Source: Myxococcales bacterium
GTDB taxonomy: Bacteria > Myxococcota > Myxococcia > Myxococcales > Myxococcaceae
Reading direction: 5' to 3'
DNA length: 47,227 nucleotides
Assembly (NCBI GenBank): GCA_003153055.1
Contig: PMBV01000125.1
Span: 1-47,227 of the forward strand
Shown here: positions 25,304-33,478 of the stretch, one piece after another
Layout of the letters: every line of letters starts with the position of its first letter
Numbering within the stretch: the first letter of the stretch is position 1
Translations under genes and position numbers: made by a program
The notes under the pieces: model-generated
Seen by the model: the letters and a program-made list of their open reading frames with translations, nothing else
What the model was told of the DNA's origin: nothing
Database searches by the model: none

Positions 25304-26446
25304 ATGGGACCTCCGACCTCGGTGGCCGCTTCGGTGCTCAGGGCGATGCTGTGGGCGTTCCTCGGAGCGGCGCTGGTGCTGGTGCTCCTCGGGCGCCTCG
25401 ACGCCGCCCAGTGGCTCCACACGCTGGGGGGCAAGTCCTCGGGCCCGCCAGCCGAGCCGCGCCCGGTGGTGGCCCGGGGCGACCTCAGCCAGGAAGAGAA
25501 GGCCACCATCGAGCTGTTCGAGCGTGCCAGCCCAGCCGTCGTCTACATCACCACCGTGACCCAGCGGGCCGGTCTGTTCGACGTGATGGAGGTACCCCAG
25601 GGCACTGGCTCGGGCTTCCTATGGGACGCCGAGGGTCACGTGGTGACGAACTACCACGTCATTCAAGGGGCCACGGGCGCGCGGGTGACGCTGCATGACG
25701 GCAGCGAGTGGGCCGCGTCGCTGGTGGGCGCCTCTCCCGATCACGATCTCGCCGTGCTCATCATTCGCGCCGAGAAGGAGAAGCTCACCCCCATCATGCT
25801 TGGCACCAGCCGCGACCTGAAGGTGGGGCAGAAGGTCTTCGCGATCGGCAACCCCTTCGGCCTCGACTTCACCCTCACCACAGGCATCGTCAGCGCGCTC
25901 GGGCGAACCATTCAGGCGCTCACCGGCCGGCGCATCGAAGACGTCATTCAGACCGACGCGGCGATCAACCCAGGCAACTCGGGTGGTCCGCTCCTCGACA
26001 GCGCTGGGCGCCTCATCGGCGTCAACACGCAGATCGCCAGCCCCAGTGGAGCCTCGGCCGGCATCGGCTTCGCGGTCCCCGTCGACACGGTCAATCGAGT
26101 CGTCCCCCAGCTCCTCCAGCACGGGAAGATCATCCGCCCTCGCCTCGGCATCGTGTCCGCTCCCGAGTGGGTGGTGCACCGCGCTGGCGTCGAGGGCGTG
26201 CTGATCTACGACGTAGCCGAGGGCTCAGGGGCTGCCAAGGCGGGGCTTCGTGGCACCCGACGCGACCAGCAGGGCTCGCTCCTTCTCGGCGACGTCATTC
26301 AGTCCATCGCTGGGCACACGGTCGGCTCCGTCAACGACATCAATTCGCAACTCGAGCTGTTCAAGGCTGGTGACACGGTGGCAGTCGAGGTGCTCCGTGA
26401 CGGCAAGGTGGCCGCGGTGCAGGTCACGCTTGATCCACCGCAGTGA
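25304..26446 (+). CDS. HtrA/DegP-type serine protease with one PDZ domain
   Basis: A 380-residue periplasmic protease anchored by one N-terminal helix (about residues 12-31). The trypsin-like domain spans about residues 65-265. The catalytic triad is visible: His118 in TNYHV, Asp148 in HDLAVL and Ser226 in GNSGGP. A single PDZ domain at about 280-375 shows the GVLI carboxylate-loop region and the GDVIQSIAGHTV block. This is DegS-like in layout (one helix, one PDZ), so either quality control or regulated cleavage is possible. It follows the sensor kinase by about 50 bases in the same direction and could be co-transcribed with it. Confidence 0.93.
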   Translation: MGPPTSVAASVLRAMLWAFLGAALVLVLLGRLDAAQWLHTLGGKSSGPPAEPRPVVARGDLSQEEKATIELFERASPAVVYITTVTQRAGLFDVMEVPQGTGSGFLWDAEGHVVTNYHVIQGATGARVTLHDGSEWAASLVGASPDHDLAVLIIRAEKEKLTPIMLGTSRDLKVGQKVFAIGNPFGLDFTLTTGIVSALGRTIQALTGRRIEDVIQTDAAINPGNSGGPLLDSAGRLIGVNTQIASPSGASAGIGFAVPVDTVNRVVPQLLQHGKIIRPRLGIVSAPEWVVHRAGVEGVLIYDVAEGSGAAKAGLRGTRRDQQGSLLLGDVIQSIAGHTVGSVNDINSQLELFKAGDTVAVEVLRDGKVAAVQVTLDPPQ

Positions 26447-26562
26447 TTGGCGTCGGCTGACGCGCCGCACCACGAGCGGGTGAACAAAAGCGCCCCTCAT
26501 TGGGTCCAGGCGCGAACCTTCACTTTATGCCCAGGCTCTCAGTTCCACCTGGAGCGTATCTC

Positions 26563-27198
26563 GTGAGACTTGGGTTCCTTGTCGACCTGAACAATTGTAT
26601 TGGCTGCAAGGCCTGCGAGGTTGCCTGCAAGGCCGAGAACAACGTCCCCGTGGGCGCGTGGCGTCTGCGCGTGAAGTACGTGGACGTCGGCCTCTACCCC
26701 GACGTGAAGCGGAACTTCACACCGATGCGTTGCAACCACTGTGAGAACGCTCCGTGTGAGCGCGTCTGCCCGGTGTCAGCGTTGCATCAGCTGCCCAACG
26801 GCATCATCAACGTGGACAGCCAGCGGTGCATCGGCTGCGCGGCCTGCATGATGGCCTGCCCCTATGGGGCCATCTACATGGACCCGGAGACGAACACGGC
26901 CGACAAGTGCACCTTCTGTGCACACCGGGTCGAGGCGGGGCTCGAGCCTGCCTGCGTGGTGACGTGCCCCACCGAGGCCAACCTCTTCGGCGATCTCGAC
27001 GACCCCAAGAGCCGCATCAGCCAGTACATCGCGTCACACCGCGACGTGCGGGTGCGCAAGCCCGAGAAGGGCACCAAGCCCAAGCACGTCTACTGTGGCG
27101 GCGGGCAGAGCCAGCTCGAGCCGCTCTCGGTCAGGCGGGAGGAAGGGATGAACCTCTTCAACCGCATCGGCACCCTCGACAAGGTCGGAGGCCACTAA
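26563..27198 (+). CDS. 4Fe-4S electron-transfer subunit of a molybdoenzyme (DmsB/PsrB/TtrB type)
   Basis: A 211-residue iron-sulfur protein. Four cysteine sets fit four [4Fe-4S] clusters: CIGCKACEVAC, CNHCENAPCERVC, CIGCAACMMAC and CTFC...CVVTC. It lacks its own signal peptide, as usual for subunits exported with a Tat-carrying partner. I use the GTG at 26563, with GGAG eight bases upstream and the family start RLGFLVDLNN; the ATG at 26527 would add twelve residues. The gene order FeS, NrfD, molybdenum subunit is the order of Salmonella ttrBCA. It presumably passes electrons between the NrfD subunit and the catalytic subunit. Confidence 0.93.
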   Translation: MRLGFLVDLNNCIGCKACEVACKAENNVPVGAWRLRVKYVDVGLYPDVKRNFTPMRCNHCENAPCERVCPVSALHQLPNGIINVDSQRCIGCAACMMACPYGAIYMDPETNTADKCTFCAHRVEAGLEPACVVTCPTEANLFGDLDDPKSRISQYIASHRDVRVRKPEKGTKPKHVYCGGGQSQLEPLSVRREEGMNLFNRIGTLDKVGGH

Positions 27199-27202
27199 AG
27201 CC

Positions 27203-28099
27203 ATGGAACCCCTCACTGCCCACGCGCCGGTGCTCCAGTCGGCGCGCGTGACGCTCGACGTGTTGCACACCGGTGTCTTCTGGGGCTGGTTCGTCACGAT
27301 GAACTTCTGGTCCAAGAGCATCTCGACCGGGGTGTTCCTGGTGGGGGCGTTCTTCATGCGCAAGGGCCCCTCACGGGACTTCTACCGGCTGGTGATTCCG
27401 GCGGTGGCCTTCGTCTTCGTCGACATCACGTTGTTGTTCACCGTGCTCGACCTCCACCAGCCGTTTCGGTTCTGGCACATGTTCGTGTACCCGCACCCCA
27501 CCTCGGTCATCAACCTGGGGGCGTGGGTGCTGTCGGTCTACGTGGGGCTCACCTTCGTGATGACGGTGCTGGCCTGGAAGCGGCAAGACGGGCTGTACGA
27601 TCGCCTCATCGGGCCCACCTGGGTCGTCGGGTTCTTGGCCACCATTTACACCGCGGGTCTGCTCGGCCAATCGACCGCGCGGGAGCTGTGGAGCACGCCC
27701 ACCGAGGTGGCCCAGATGATCCTCGCCGCGACGCTGGCGGGGAGCGCGGTCTTCCTCCTGCTGGGCAAGGGGCACGACCAGGACTCCACCGTCTTCGCCT
27801 GGGTGCTGGCGCTGTCGGCCATGGTCGCCCTCACCATCTACGTGACCGAGGTCGTCTTCGCTCCCCAGAAGTCCGAGGAGGCGGAGTTCATCGTTCATGC
27901 GCTGCTCAGCGGAAACCTGGGCGTGCTGTTCTACTCGGGGCTCGTGTTGGGTTTCGTCGTGCCGGGCGTGTTGGCCCTCATCGGCCTGCGAGGCAAGACT
28001 CCGCTCCTCTTTCCCTTGGCCGCGGTCTCGAGCTTGGTTGGCCTGTGGTTGGTGAAGCACGCCTGGCTCATCGCTCCCCAGCTCCTCCCGCTCTCTTAA
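27203..28099 (+). CDS. NrfD-family membrane quinone-interacting subunit
   Basis: A 298-residue integral membrane protein with about eight predicted helices, for example at residues 35-55, 64-85, 104-125, 140-160, 167-187, 195-218, 230-255 and 262-285. The order and its hydrophobic profile match NrfD/PsrC/TtrC, which exchange electrons with the quinone pool and anchor the FeS and molybdenum subunits. It begins five bases after the FeS gene stop. The catalytic gene follows after a gap of about 18 bases. The family is assigned from profile and context rather than from a strong signature. Confidence 0.85.
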   Translation: MEPLTAHAPVLQSARVTLDVLHTGVFWGWFVTMNFWSKSISTGVFLVGAFFMRKGPSRDFYRLVIPAVAFVFVDITLLFTVLDLHQPFRFWHMFVYPHPTSVINLGAWVLSVYVGLTFVMTVLAWKRQDGLYDRLIGPTWVVGFLATIYTAGLLGQSTARELWSTPTEVAQMILAATLAGSAVFLLLGKGHDQDSTVFAWVLALSAMVALTIYVTEVVFAPQKSEEAEFIVHALLSGNLGVLFYSGLVLGFVVPGVLALIGLRGKTPLLFPLAAVSSLVGLWLVKHAWLIAPQLLPLS

Positions 28100-28117
28100 G
28101 GCTCCAAAGGTCATCTC

Positions 28118-31100
28118 ATGAAGCGCAGAGACTTCCTCAAGGCCGCGGCCGTGACTGGCACCGCCGCCGCCGTCGTCACCGCCGGAGCGGTGAAGTCGTA
28201 CCTCCCCGAGGCCCGGGCCGGTGAGCCGCTCAAGGGCTTCGACAAGCTCCCGGTGAAGGACGGCAACTTCGAGCGCTACCCCCCGTTCGAGAAGTGGGGC
28301 GGCTGGCGCGAGCTCGACGGTGACGACTGGAAGAAGGGCGGCGTCGCTCGCCACGACGTGAAGGTGCACGAGCACCTCCTGGTGCCCACCGTCTGCAACA
28401 ACTGCGAGGCCGTGTGCGGTCTCACCGCCTGGGTCGACAAAGAGACGCTGGTGGTGCGCAAGTACATGGGCAACCCGCTGCACACCGGCAGCCTCGGGCG
28501 CAACTGTGCCAAGGGCTACGCGGTGCAGTCGCAGATGTACGACCCCGATCGCATCCCCTTTCCCTTGAAACGGGCTCCTGGCACTAAGCGGGGCGACGGC
28601 AAGTGGGTGCGCACCACGTGGGACGAGGCGTTGGCCACCATCGGCGCCAAGATGAACGCCGCGCTGAAGAGCGGCGACGAGCTGTCGAAGAAGTCGATCA
28701 TGCACCACGTGGGCCGGCCCAACGAGTCGGGCTTCACGCCGCGGGTGTGGGCGAGCCTCGGGCAAGACTGTCAAAACAGCCACACCAACATCTGCTCGGC
28801 CAACGGTCGCACCGGCAGTGTGCTGTGGTCCAACGACGACCGCAGCTCGCCTGACTGGGAGAACTCCCGCCTCATTCTCCTCGTCTCGTCCCATGCCGCC
28901 GACGCGGGCCACTATTTCCAGCAGTCGGCGATGCGCATCGCCAAGGCCCGGAAGAAGGGCGCCAAGCTGGTGGTGATGGATCCACGGTTGTCGAACTCGG
29001 CCGGCATGGCTGATCTGTGGATTCCCTGCTGGCCGGGGAGCGAGTCGGCCATACACCTGGCTCTGGCCGGTCGCCTCGTTCGCGAGAAGAAGTACGATCG
29101 AGCGTTCATTCGGCAGTGGTGGAACTGGCACGACCTGCTCGATGACAAGGCCGAGCTCGAGCTGCTCAAGGAGCGGGGCTTCATCGAGAGCGTGCCCCAG
29201 GGTGACACCTTCGAAGACTTCGAGAAGCTCCTCGTCGACCTCTACGGCCGGTACACCCTGGAGTGGGCGGCTGAGGAGGCGAGGGTGCCGCTGCAGAAGC
29301 TCGAGCAGCTCTACGAGTACGTGCTGTTCGCCGGGGACCGAATCACCTCGTTCTACTGGCGCTCGACGGCGGCGGGAAACCGCGGCGGGTGGATGTCGTC
29401 GGGCCGCACCGGCATCTTGCTCCTCTCGCTCACCGGCAACTTCAACGGCGTCGGTGCCCTGGGCGTAGAGGACGGCCGGGTCATCGCGGTGGCCGGCAAG
29501 GGTGGCAAGGCCACGAAGGCAGAGTCGCCGCCCAAGGTGAACGCGTGGAACGAGCTGTCGTGGCCCCCCGAGTGGCCGCTGGCGTCCTACGAGATGTCCT
29601 TCCTGCTGCCGCACCTCCTCTCCGACACCGAGTGGCAGAAGCGGTGGAAGGACCGAGGCCTCTCGGTGCCCGAGAAGCTCGCCGTGTGGATTCCCCGGCA
29701 GTACAACCCGGTGTGGATCAACCCAGACGGCTTCCGGTGGATCGAGGTGCTGCGAGACGAGTCGAAGCTCGAGCTCACCTTCAACCCGTCACCCATCTGG
29801 TCCGAGACCAACTGGTTCATGGACTACATCCTCCCGGTGGGGTTGTCGGGAGAGCGGCACGATCAGCACTCCGAGCCGACCAACACCGAGGCGTGGGTCG
29901 CGTTTCGTCAGCCGGTGCTGAGGGTGGCCCTGGAGAAGAGCGGGTGGACTCCGAAGGACCCCGCCCGGGCGACCCTCGAGGCCCACGTGAAGGCTGGGCT
30001 GGGAGAGATCTGGGAAGAGAACGAGCTGTGGGTGAACCTGCTGTTCCACCACGTCGACCCCGACGGCTCGCTGGGCATTCGCCAGTTCTGGGAGAGCCGG
30101 GAGAACCCCGGGAAGCCCGTCACCATCGCGGAGTACTACAACGCGGCCTTCGCCACGCTGCCCCGGCTCAAGAAGGCGGCGCTCGAGGCTGCCGAGAAGA
30201 AGGCGGCCGCTGCCCAGAGCCCGCTGGAGCACCAACTCGCCGCCCTCGCCACCAAGTACCCCTCGTACGACTTCATGCGCGATCGCGGGGCGTGGACCGA
30301 GAAGATCGACGTCTTCAAGCAGCACGAAGAAGAGCTGCGGGTCGACGAGGCCAAGGGCACCGTGAAGACCAAGGCCGCCCAGTGGTTTGGCGGCATGGTG
30401 GAGTACAAGCTGAAGGACGTGAAGACCGATGCGCGGAGCCACCAGGCCTACGTCGATGGGCCCGAGGGGCGTCACTTCATCGGCATCAAGCAGGAAGACG
30501 GGAAGCTCGTCACCGGCTTCGCCACTCCCAGTCACAAGCTCGAGATCTACGCCCGGTACATGAAAGACTGGGGCTGGCCCGAGTACGCGTTGCCCATCTA
30601 CCCGCGCACCCCCGAGCAGCGAGAGAAGATGGTGCACATCGTGTCGCACGTGCACCACCAGTACATGACCGAGGCGAACGCCTTCGCCCTGAACCCCATC
30701 TTCCGGCTGCCGTACAACATTCACACCCGTGGGGTGAACTCCAAGTGGCTCATGGAGATCAGCCAGAACCACAACCCCCTGTGGATGGCGACGGTCGACG
30801 CGGCGCGCCTCGGCTTCGCGCGTGGCGAGCCGGTGAAGGTGCGGGTGGTCGACACGCTCTCGGGCAAGGAGTCAGGCTATTTCATCGCCCAGTGTCAGCC
30901 TACCGAGGGTATGGCTCCGGGGGTGCTCGCGTGCAGCCACCACGCGGGGCGCTGGCGCCTCGTCGAGGCGGTGGCCATCGAGGGCTTCGAGCAGCCGCTG
31001 CACCTCATGCGGGTGGGCAGCCCGGTCGCCCAAGTGAAAGAGTCAGGCACCGTGCGCGAGCTGAGCCTGACCAAGGGCATCAGTCCTTTCGAGGTGACTC

Positions 31101-31459
31101 CGACGAAGGAGTTCGGTGAGCGCGGCTGGCCCTACGCGGCCATGAATGGCGATCTCGACAACATCACGTGGGATGGGTTGTCGGGCGTCTGGCAGAACGC
31201 CGTGCACCACCCGCACCCCGACCCCATCTCGGGCATGCACTGCTGGCACCAGAAGGTGCTCCTCGAGAAGGTGGGCCCCGGCGAGAAGGTGGGCGACCTG
31301 AAGGTCGACATCGCCGCCACCTTCGAGACCTATCGCGCCTGGAGAGATCAGCTGACCCGCCCGGCGCCCGGCCCTGGGGGGCTCCGACGGCCCGAACACC
31401 TGAAACGGCCCTGGGTCCCATTGACTCGCGACGCGTTCAAGATGAATCTGAAGTCGTGA
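28118..31459 (+). CDS. Tat-exported molybdopterin oxidoreductase, large catalytic subunit
   Basis: A 1113-residue enzyme of the DMSO-reductase superfamily. The Tat signal is MKRRDFLKAAA. A [4Fe-4S] motif lies at Cys93-x2-Cys96-x3-Cys100-x29-Cys130 (CNNCEAVC...GRNC). The likely molybdenum ligand is Cys226 in SHTNIC, the Psr/Phs/Ttr/Arr type, not the Asp of nitrate/DMSO type II enzymes. Blocks typical of the bis-MGD fold follow (VVMDPRLSNSAGMADLWIP). It is longer than ordinary PsrA or ArrA (about 750-850) and nearer TtrA. A Lys/Ala/Glu-rich insert near residues 685-760 may explain the excess. Substrate is undetermined: polysulfide, tetrathionate, arsenate and others all remain possible. Its TorD chaperone starts within its stop codon (GTGA). 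Confidence 0.92.
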   Translation: MKRRDFLKAAAVTGTAAAVVTAGAVKSYLPEARAGEPLKGFDKLPVKDGNFERYPPFEKWGGWRELDGDDWKKGGVARHDVKVHEHLLVPTVCNNCEAVCGLTAWVDKETLVVRKYMGNPLHTGSLGRNCAKGYAVQSQMYDPDRIPFPLKRAPGTKRGDGKWVRTTWDEALATIGAKMNAALKSGDELSKKSIMHHVGRPNESGFTPRVWASLGQDCQNSHTNICSANGRTGSVLWSNDDRSSPDWENSRLILLVSSHAADAGHYFQQSAMRIAKARKKGAKLVVMDPRLSNSAGMADLWIPCWPGSESAIHLALAGRLVREKKYDRAFIRQWWNWHDLLDDKAELELLKERGFIESVPQGDTFEDFEKLLVDLYGRYTLEWAAEEARVPLQKLEQLYEYVLFAGDRITSFYWRSTAAGNRGGWMSSGRTGILLLSLTGNFNGVGALGVEDGRVIAVAGKGGKATKAESPPKVNAWNELSWPPEWPLASYEMSFLLPHLLSDTEWQKRWKDRGLSVPEKLAVWIPRQYNPVWINPDGFRWIEVLRDESKLELTFNPSPIWSETNWFMDYILPVGLSGERHDQHSEPTNTEAWVAFRQPVLRVALEKSGWTPKDPARATLEAHVKAGLGEIWEENELWVNLLFHHVDPDGSLGIRQFWESRENPGKPVTIAEYYNAAFATLPRLKKAALEAAEKKAAAAQSPLEHQLAALATKYPSYDFMRDRGAWTEKIDVFKQHEEELRVDEAKGTVKTKAAQWFGGMVEYKLKDVKTDARSHQAYVDGPEGRHFIGIKQEDGKLVTGFATPSHKLEIYARYMKDWGWPEYALPIYPRTPEQREKMVHIVSHVHHQYMTEANAFALNPIFRLPYNIHTRGVNSKWLMEISQNHNPLWMATVDAARLGFARGEPVKVRVVDTLSGKESGYFIAQCQPTEGMAPGVLACSHHAGRWRLVEAVAIEGFEQPLHLMRVGSPVAQVKESGTVRELSLTKGISPFEVTPTKEFGERGWPYAAMNGDLDNITWDGLSGVWQNAVHHPHPDPISGMHCWHQKVLLEKVGPGEKVGDLKVDIAATFETYRAWRDQLTRPAPGPGGLRRPEHLKRPWVPLTRDAFKMNLKS

Positions 31460-32061
31460 GCACCCTCGACGCCGCCGCTCGTGGGCGCCTCTACGCCTTC
31501 TTCTCTCGCCTGTGGGTGCGGGAGCTCGACGCCGCCTTCACCGACATCGTCGCGGGGCCGTTCGGGCGAGAGTTGTTGCCCGACTTCTGGGCCAGCGACG
31601 AGCCCAAGCGCCTGGCCCTCGAGGCGGATCGCCAGGCGACCTTCGACGCCGACTTCGTGCACCTCACGGTGGTGAACCTGGTGCCCTACGAATCCTTCTT
31701 CCGCCGCGAAGATGGAATGGTGGAGTCGGGGGCGGTCAACCCGGTGGCCACGTTCCTTCGCAAGTACGGCTTCGAGATCGACCTGGCCTCGGCCCGGTCT
31801 CTGGCGCCGGATCACCTGGGCATCGAGCTCGAGGTGCTGAGCGTGCTGTGTGACAAGGAGCGAGAGGCCCTCGAGCACGGCAATGGCCCTTACGCCAGCG
31901 TGGTGCGCGGCGTGGAGCGCGACTTCCTCGAGCAGCACCTGCTCACCTGGGCGCCGGTGTACCTCTTCGCCGCCCGTCGCAACGCCCGCACGACCCTCTA
32001 CCGCGACGCGGCCGACGCGACCCTGCAGTTCCTCCACGCTGACTTTGGGGCGCTGGAATGA
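31456..32061 (+). CDS. TorD/DmsD-family molybdoenzyme chaperone
   Basis: A 201-residue all-helical cytoplasmic chaperone that should bind the Tat signal of the catalytic subunit and guard cofactor insertion. Helical profile, length and the segment LVPYESFFRREDG with the following helix are typical of the TorD fold. The context makes it clear: it starts with a GTG overlapping the stop of the molybdopterin subunit and ends in an ATGA overlap with the polyferredoxin gene. Dependence of its expression on translation of the large subunit would give matching amounts. Confidence 0.85.
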   Translation: MSTLDAAARGRLYAFFSRLWVRELDAAFTDIVAGPFGRELLPDFWASDEPKRLALEADRQATFDADFVHLTVVNLVPYESFFRREDGMVESGAVNPVATFLRKYGFEIDLASARSLAPDHLGIELEVLSVLCDKEREALEHGNGPYASVVRGVERDFLEQHLLTWAPVYLFAARRNARTTLYRDAADATLQFLHADFGALE

Positions 32062-33101
32062 CGCTCGAGCTCACCTACGAGCGCTGCGTGCGCACCCGCT
32101 CGGTGGCGGCGAGCTGCCGGGCGTGCGTCGACCTCTGCCCCACTCAGGCCGTGTCGCTCGGAGGCCCCCGTCAATCGGTCGAGGTCGCCCTCGACGACTG
32201 CATCGAGTGCGGGCTGTGCCAGGCCGTCTGCCCCACCGACGCCTTTGTGAGCGCCTTCGACGCCGCGGCGTTCGTTGCCTCCCGGCCCCGTGAGGTGGCC
32301 TGTGGTCGCGACGGGCTCCCGTGCGTGGGGGCGCTGTCGTCGGAGGATCTGCTCACCCTGTCGCGGGCCTGGGGGAGCCTCAAGGTCATCGCTCGCGACT
32401 GCGCTGCCGGCAACGCTGGTCATGAGCGGGTGCGGCTCGCGGTGGAGAAGGCCCGCGTCTTCGCCCGGGCCATGGGCGCCGCCGTGACCATGGAGTGGCG
32501 AGACGAGACCAGCCCGCCCAAGGTGAGCCAGGCCAAGCCACGGCGCCCGGTGGCCGCCCGCCGCCAGCTCCTCGGTCTCTTGGTGGCCAAGGCTCCGGGG
32601 AGGAAGCTGACGACCCCCGCCCGGCTCGACGTCGCCGCCATTCGGGCCGTGAGCACGACGCCCCGGCGCCAGCGGTTTCTCGCGACCCTGCCTCCGTCGT
32701 TCAGGCCAGCGGCGGCGTCATTGCCCGGTGAGTCGGTGAGCTGCTTGTCGACCAAGCAGATCGAGCGGTCCCGATGCACGGCGTGCATGCTGTGCGTCAC
32801 CGCGTGCCCCACCGGGGCGTTGCAGACGGCCCGGCTCCACCAGGAGATTCGGTTCGAGGCTCGGAAGTGCGTGAACTGCCACCTGTGCCACGACGTCTGC
32901 GAGCCCAAGGCCATCACGGCCGATCCCGAGTTGAACCTGATCGACTTCCTCGACTCCAAGCCCAAGGTGCTGGTGAGCTTCCAGATGACGCTGTGCGGAG
33001 AGTGTGGCGCCCCGTTCAACGCCGAGCGAGATGATCAGGTGATGTGCAGCGCCTGCCGGGAGCGACACTCCGAGGCCCGCACCCTCTGGGGGCACCGATG
33101 A
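32058..33101 (+). CDS. Polyferredoxin-like 4Fe-4S protein
   Basis: A 347-residue cytoplasmic protein (no signal peptide) with two ferredoxin pairs. The N-terminal pair has C-x-x-C sets in CRACVDLCP and CIECGLCQAVCP. The C-terminal pair has CTACMLCVTACP and CVNCHLCHDVCEP, and a further cysteine knot (CGECG...CSACRE) may bind zinc or iron. The middle (about 75-225) is basic and helical with few cysteines (residue 80-90 CGRDGLPC). Ferredoxins of this type often accompany molybdoenzyme operons as maturation or redox adaptor proteins. It overlaps both neighbours by ATGA. Its electron partner is not visible. Confidence 0.85.
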   Translation: MTLELTYERCVRTRSVAASCRACVDLCPTQAVSLGGPRQSVEVALDDCIECGLCQAVCPTDAFVSAFDAAAFVASRPREVACGRDGLPCVGALSSEDLLTLSRAWGSLKVIARDCAAGNAGHERVRLAVEKARVFARAMGAAVTMEWRDETSPPKVSQAKPRRPVAARRQLLGLLVAKAPGRKLTTPARLDVAAIRAVSTTPRRQRFLATLPPSFRPAAASLPGESVSCLSTKQIERSRCTACMLCVTACPTGALQTARLHQEIRFEARKCVNCHLCHDVCEPKAITADPELNLIDFLDSKPKVLVSFQMTLCGECGAPFNAERDDQVMCSACRERHSEARTLWGHR

Positions 33102-33478
33102 CGCCTGGAGCGGGAGACGGGCCCCTCGACGCGCTGGCGGCGGGCTTCGCGGTGGTGGCCAAGAGCGGGGTGTACCTCACGAAGAACGAGCTCGTCGCCC
33201 TCGCCCGGGTCTCCGAGGCGAGCCTCCGAATCAACGAGCGGAAACGGATGCTGGCCGACGTGCTGAAGTCAGCCCAGACGCCGGCCGAGCTCGCGGCCCT
33301 CAACTCGCGGCTCATCGAATTCTGCCGGCTGCACCTCGAGGAGTACGAGGCGCAGGCAGTCCTCTACCCGAAGTCGAGGTCATTGTTGCTTCCCTGGGTG
33401 GAGCGGGCCCGCGCGACCATTGCTCGGCTCGAGGGCATCAACGAGGAGCTGGCGCTCTCCGAGAACCTCAGTACGTGA
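33098..33478 (+). CDS. Small helical protein of the molybdoenzyme operon
   Basis: A 126-residue soluble, mostly helical protein of unknown function. The start ATGA overlaps the ferredoxin stop. The sequence has heptad-like helices (VSEASLRINERKRML, LAALNSRLIEFCRLHLEEYE) and one cysteine. Because it is the coupled last gene of the operon, it probably works in assembly or regulation of the enzyme. The coding end overlaps by 11 bases the end of the convergent cytochrome gene. A degraded second copy of its middle lies at 37735-37838, on the far side of the cytochrome genes. Confidence 0.75.
   Translation: MTPGAGDGPLDALAAGFAVVAKSGVYLTKNELVALARVSEASLRINERKRMLADVLKSAQTPAELAALNSRLIEFCRLHLEEYEAQAVLYPKSRSLLLPWVERARATIARLEGINEELALSENLST

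Noticed and set aside
27371..29614. A 747-codon minus-strand frame opposite the NrfD and molybdopterin genes
   Set aside because: Antisense to genes with clear motifs; no start signal or recognisable fold.
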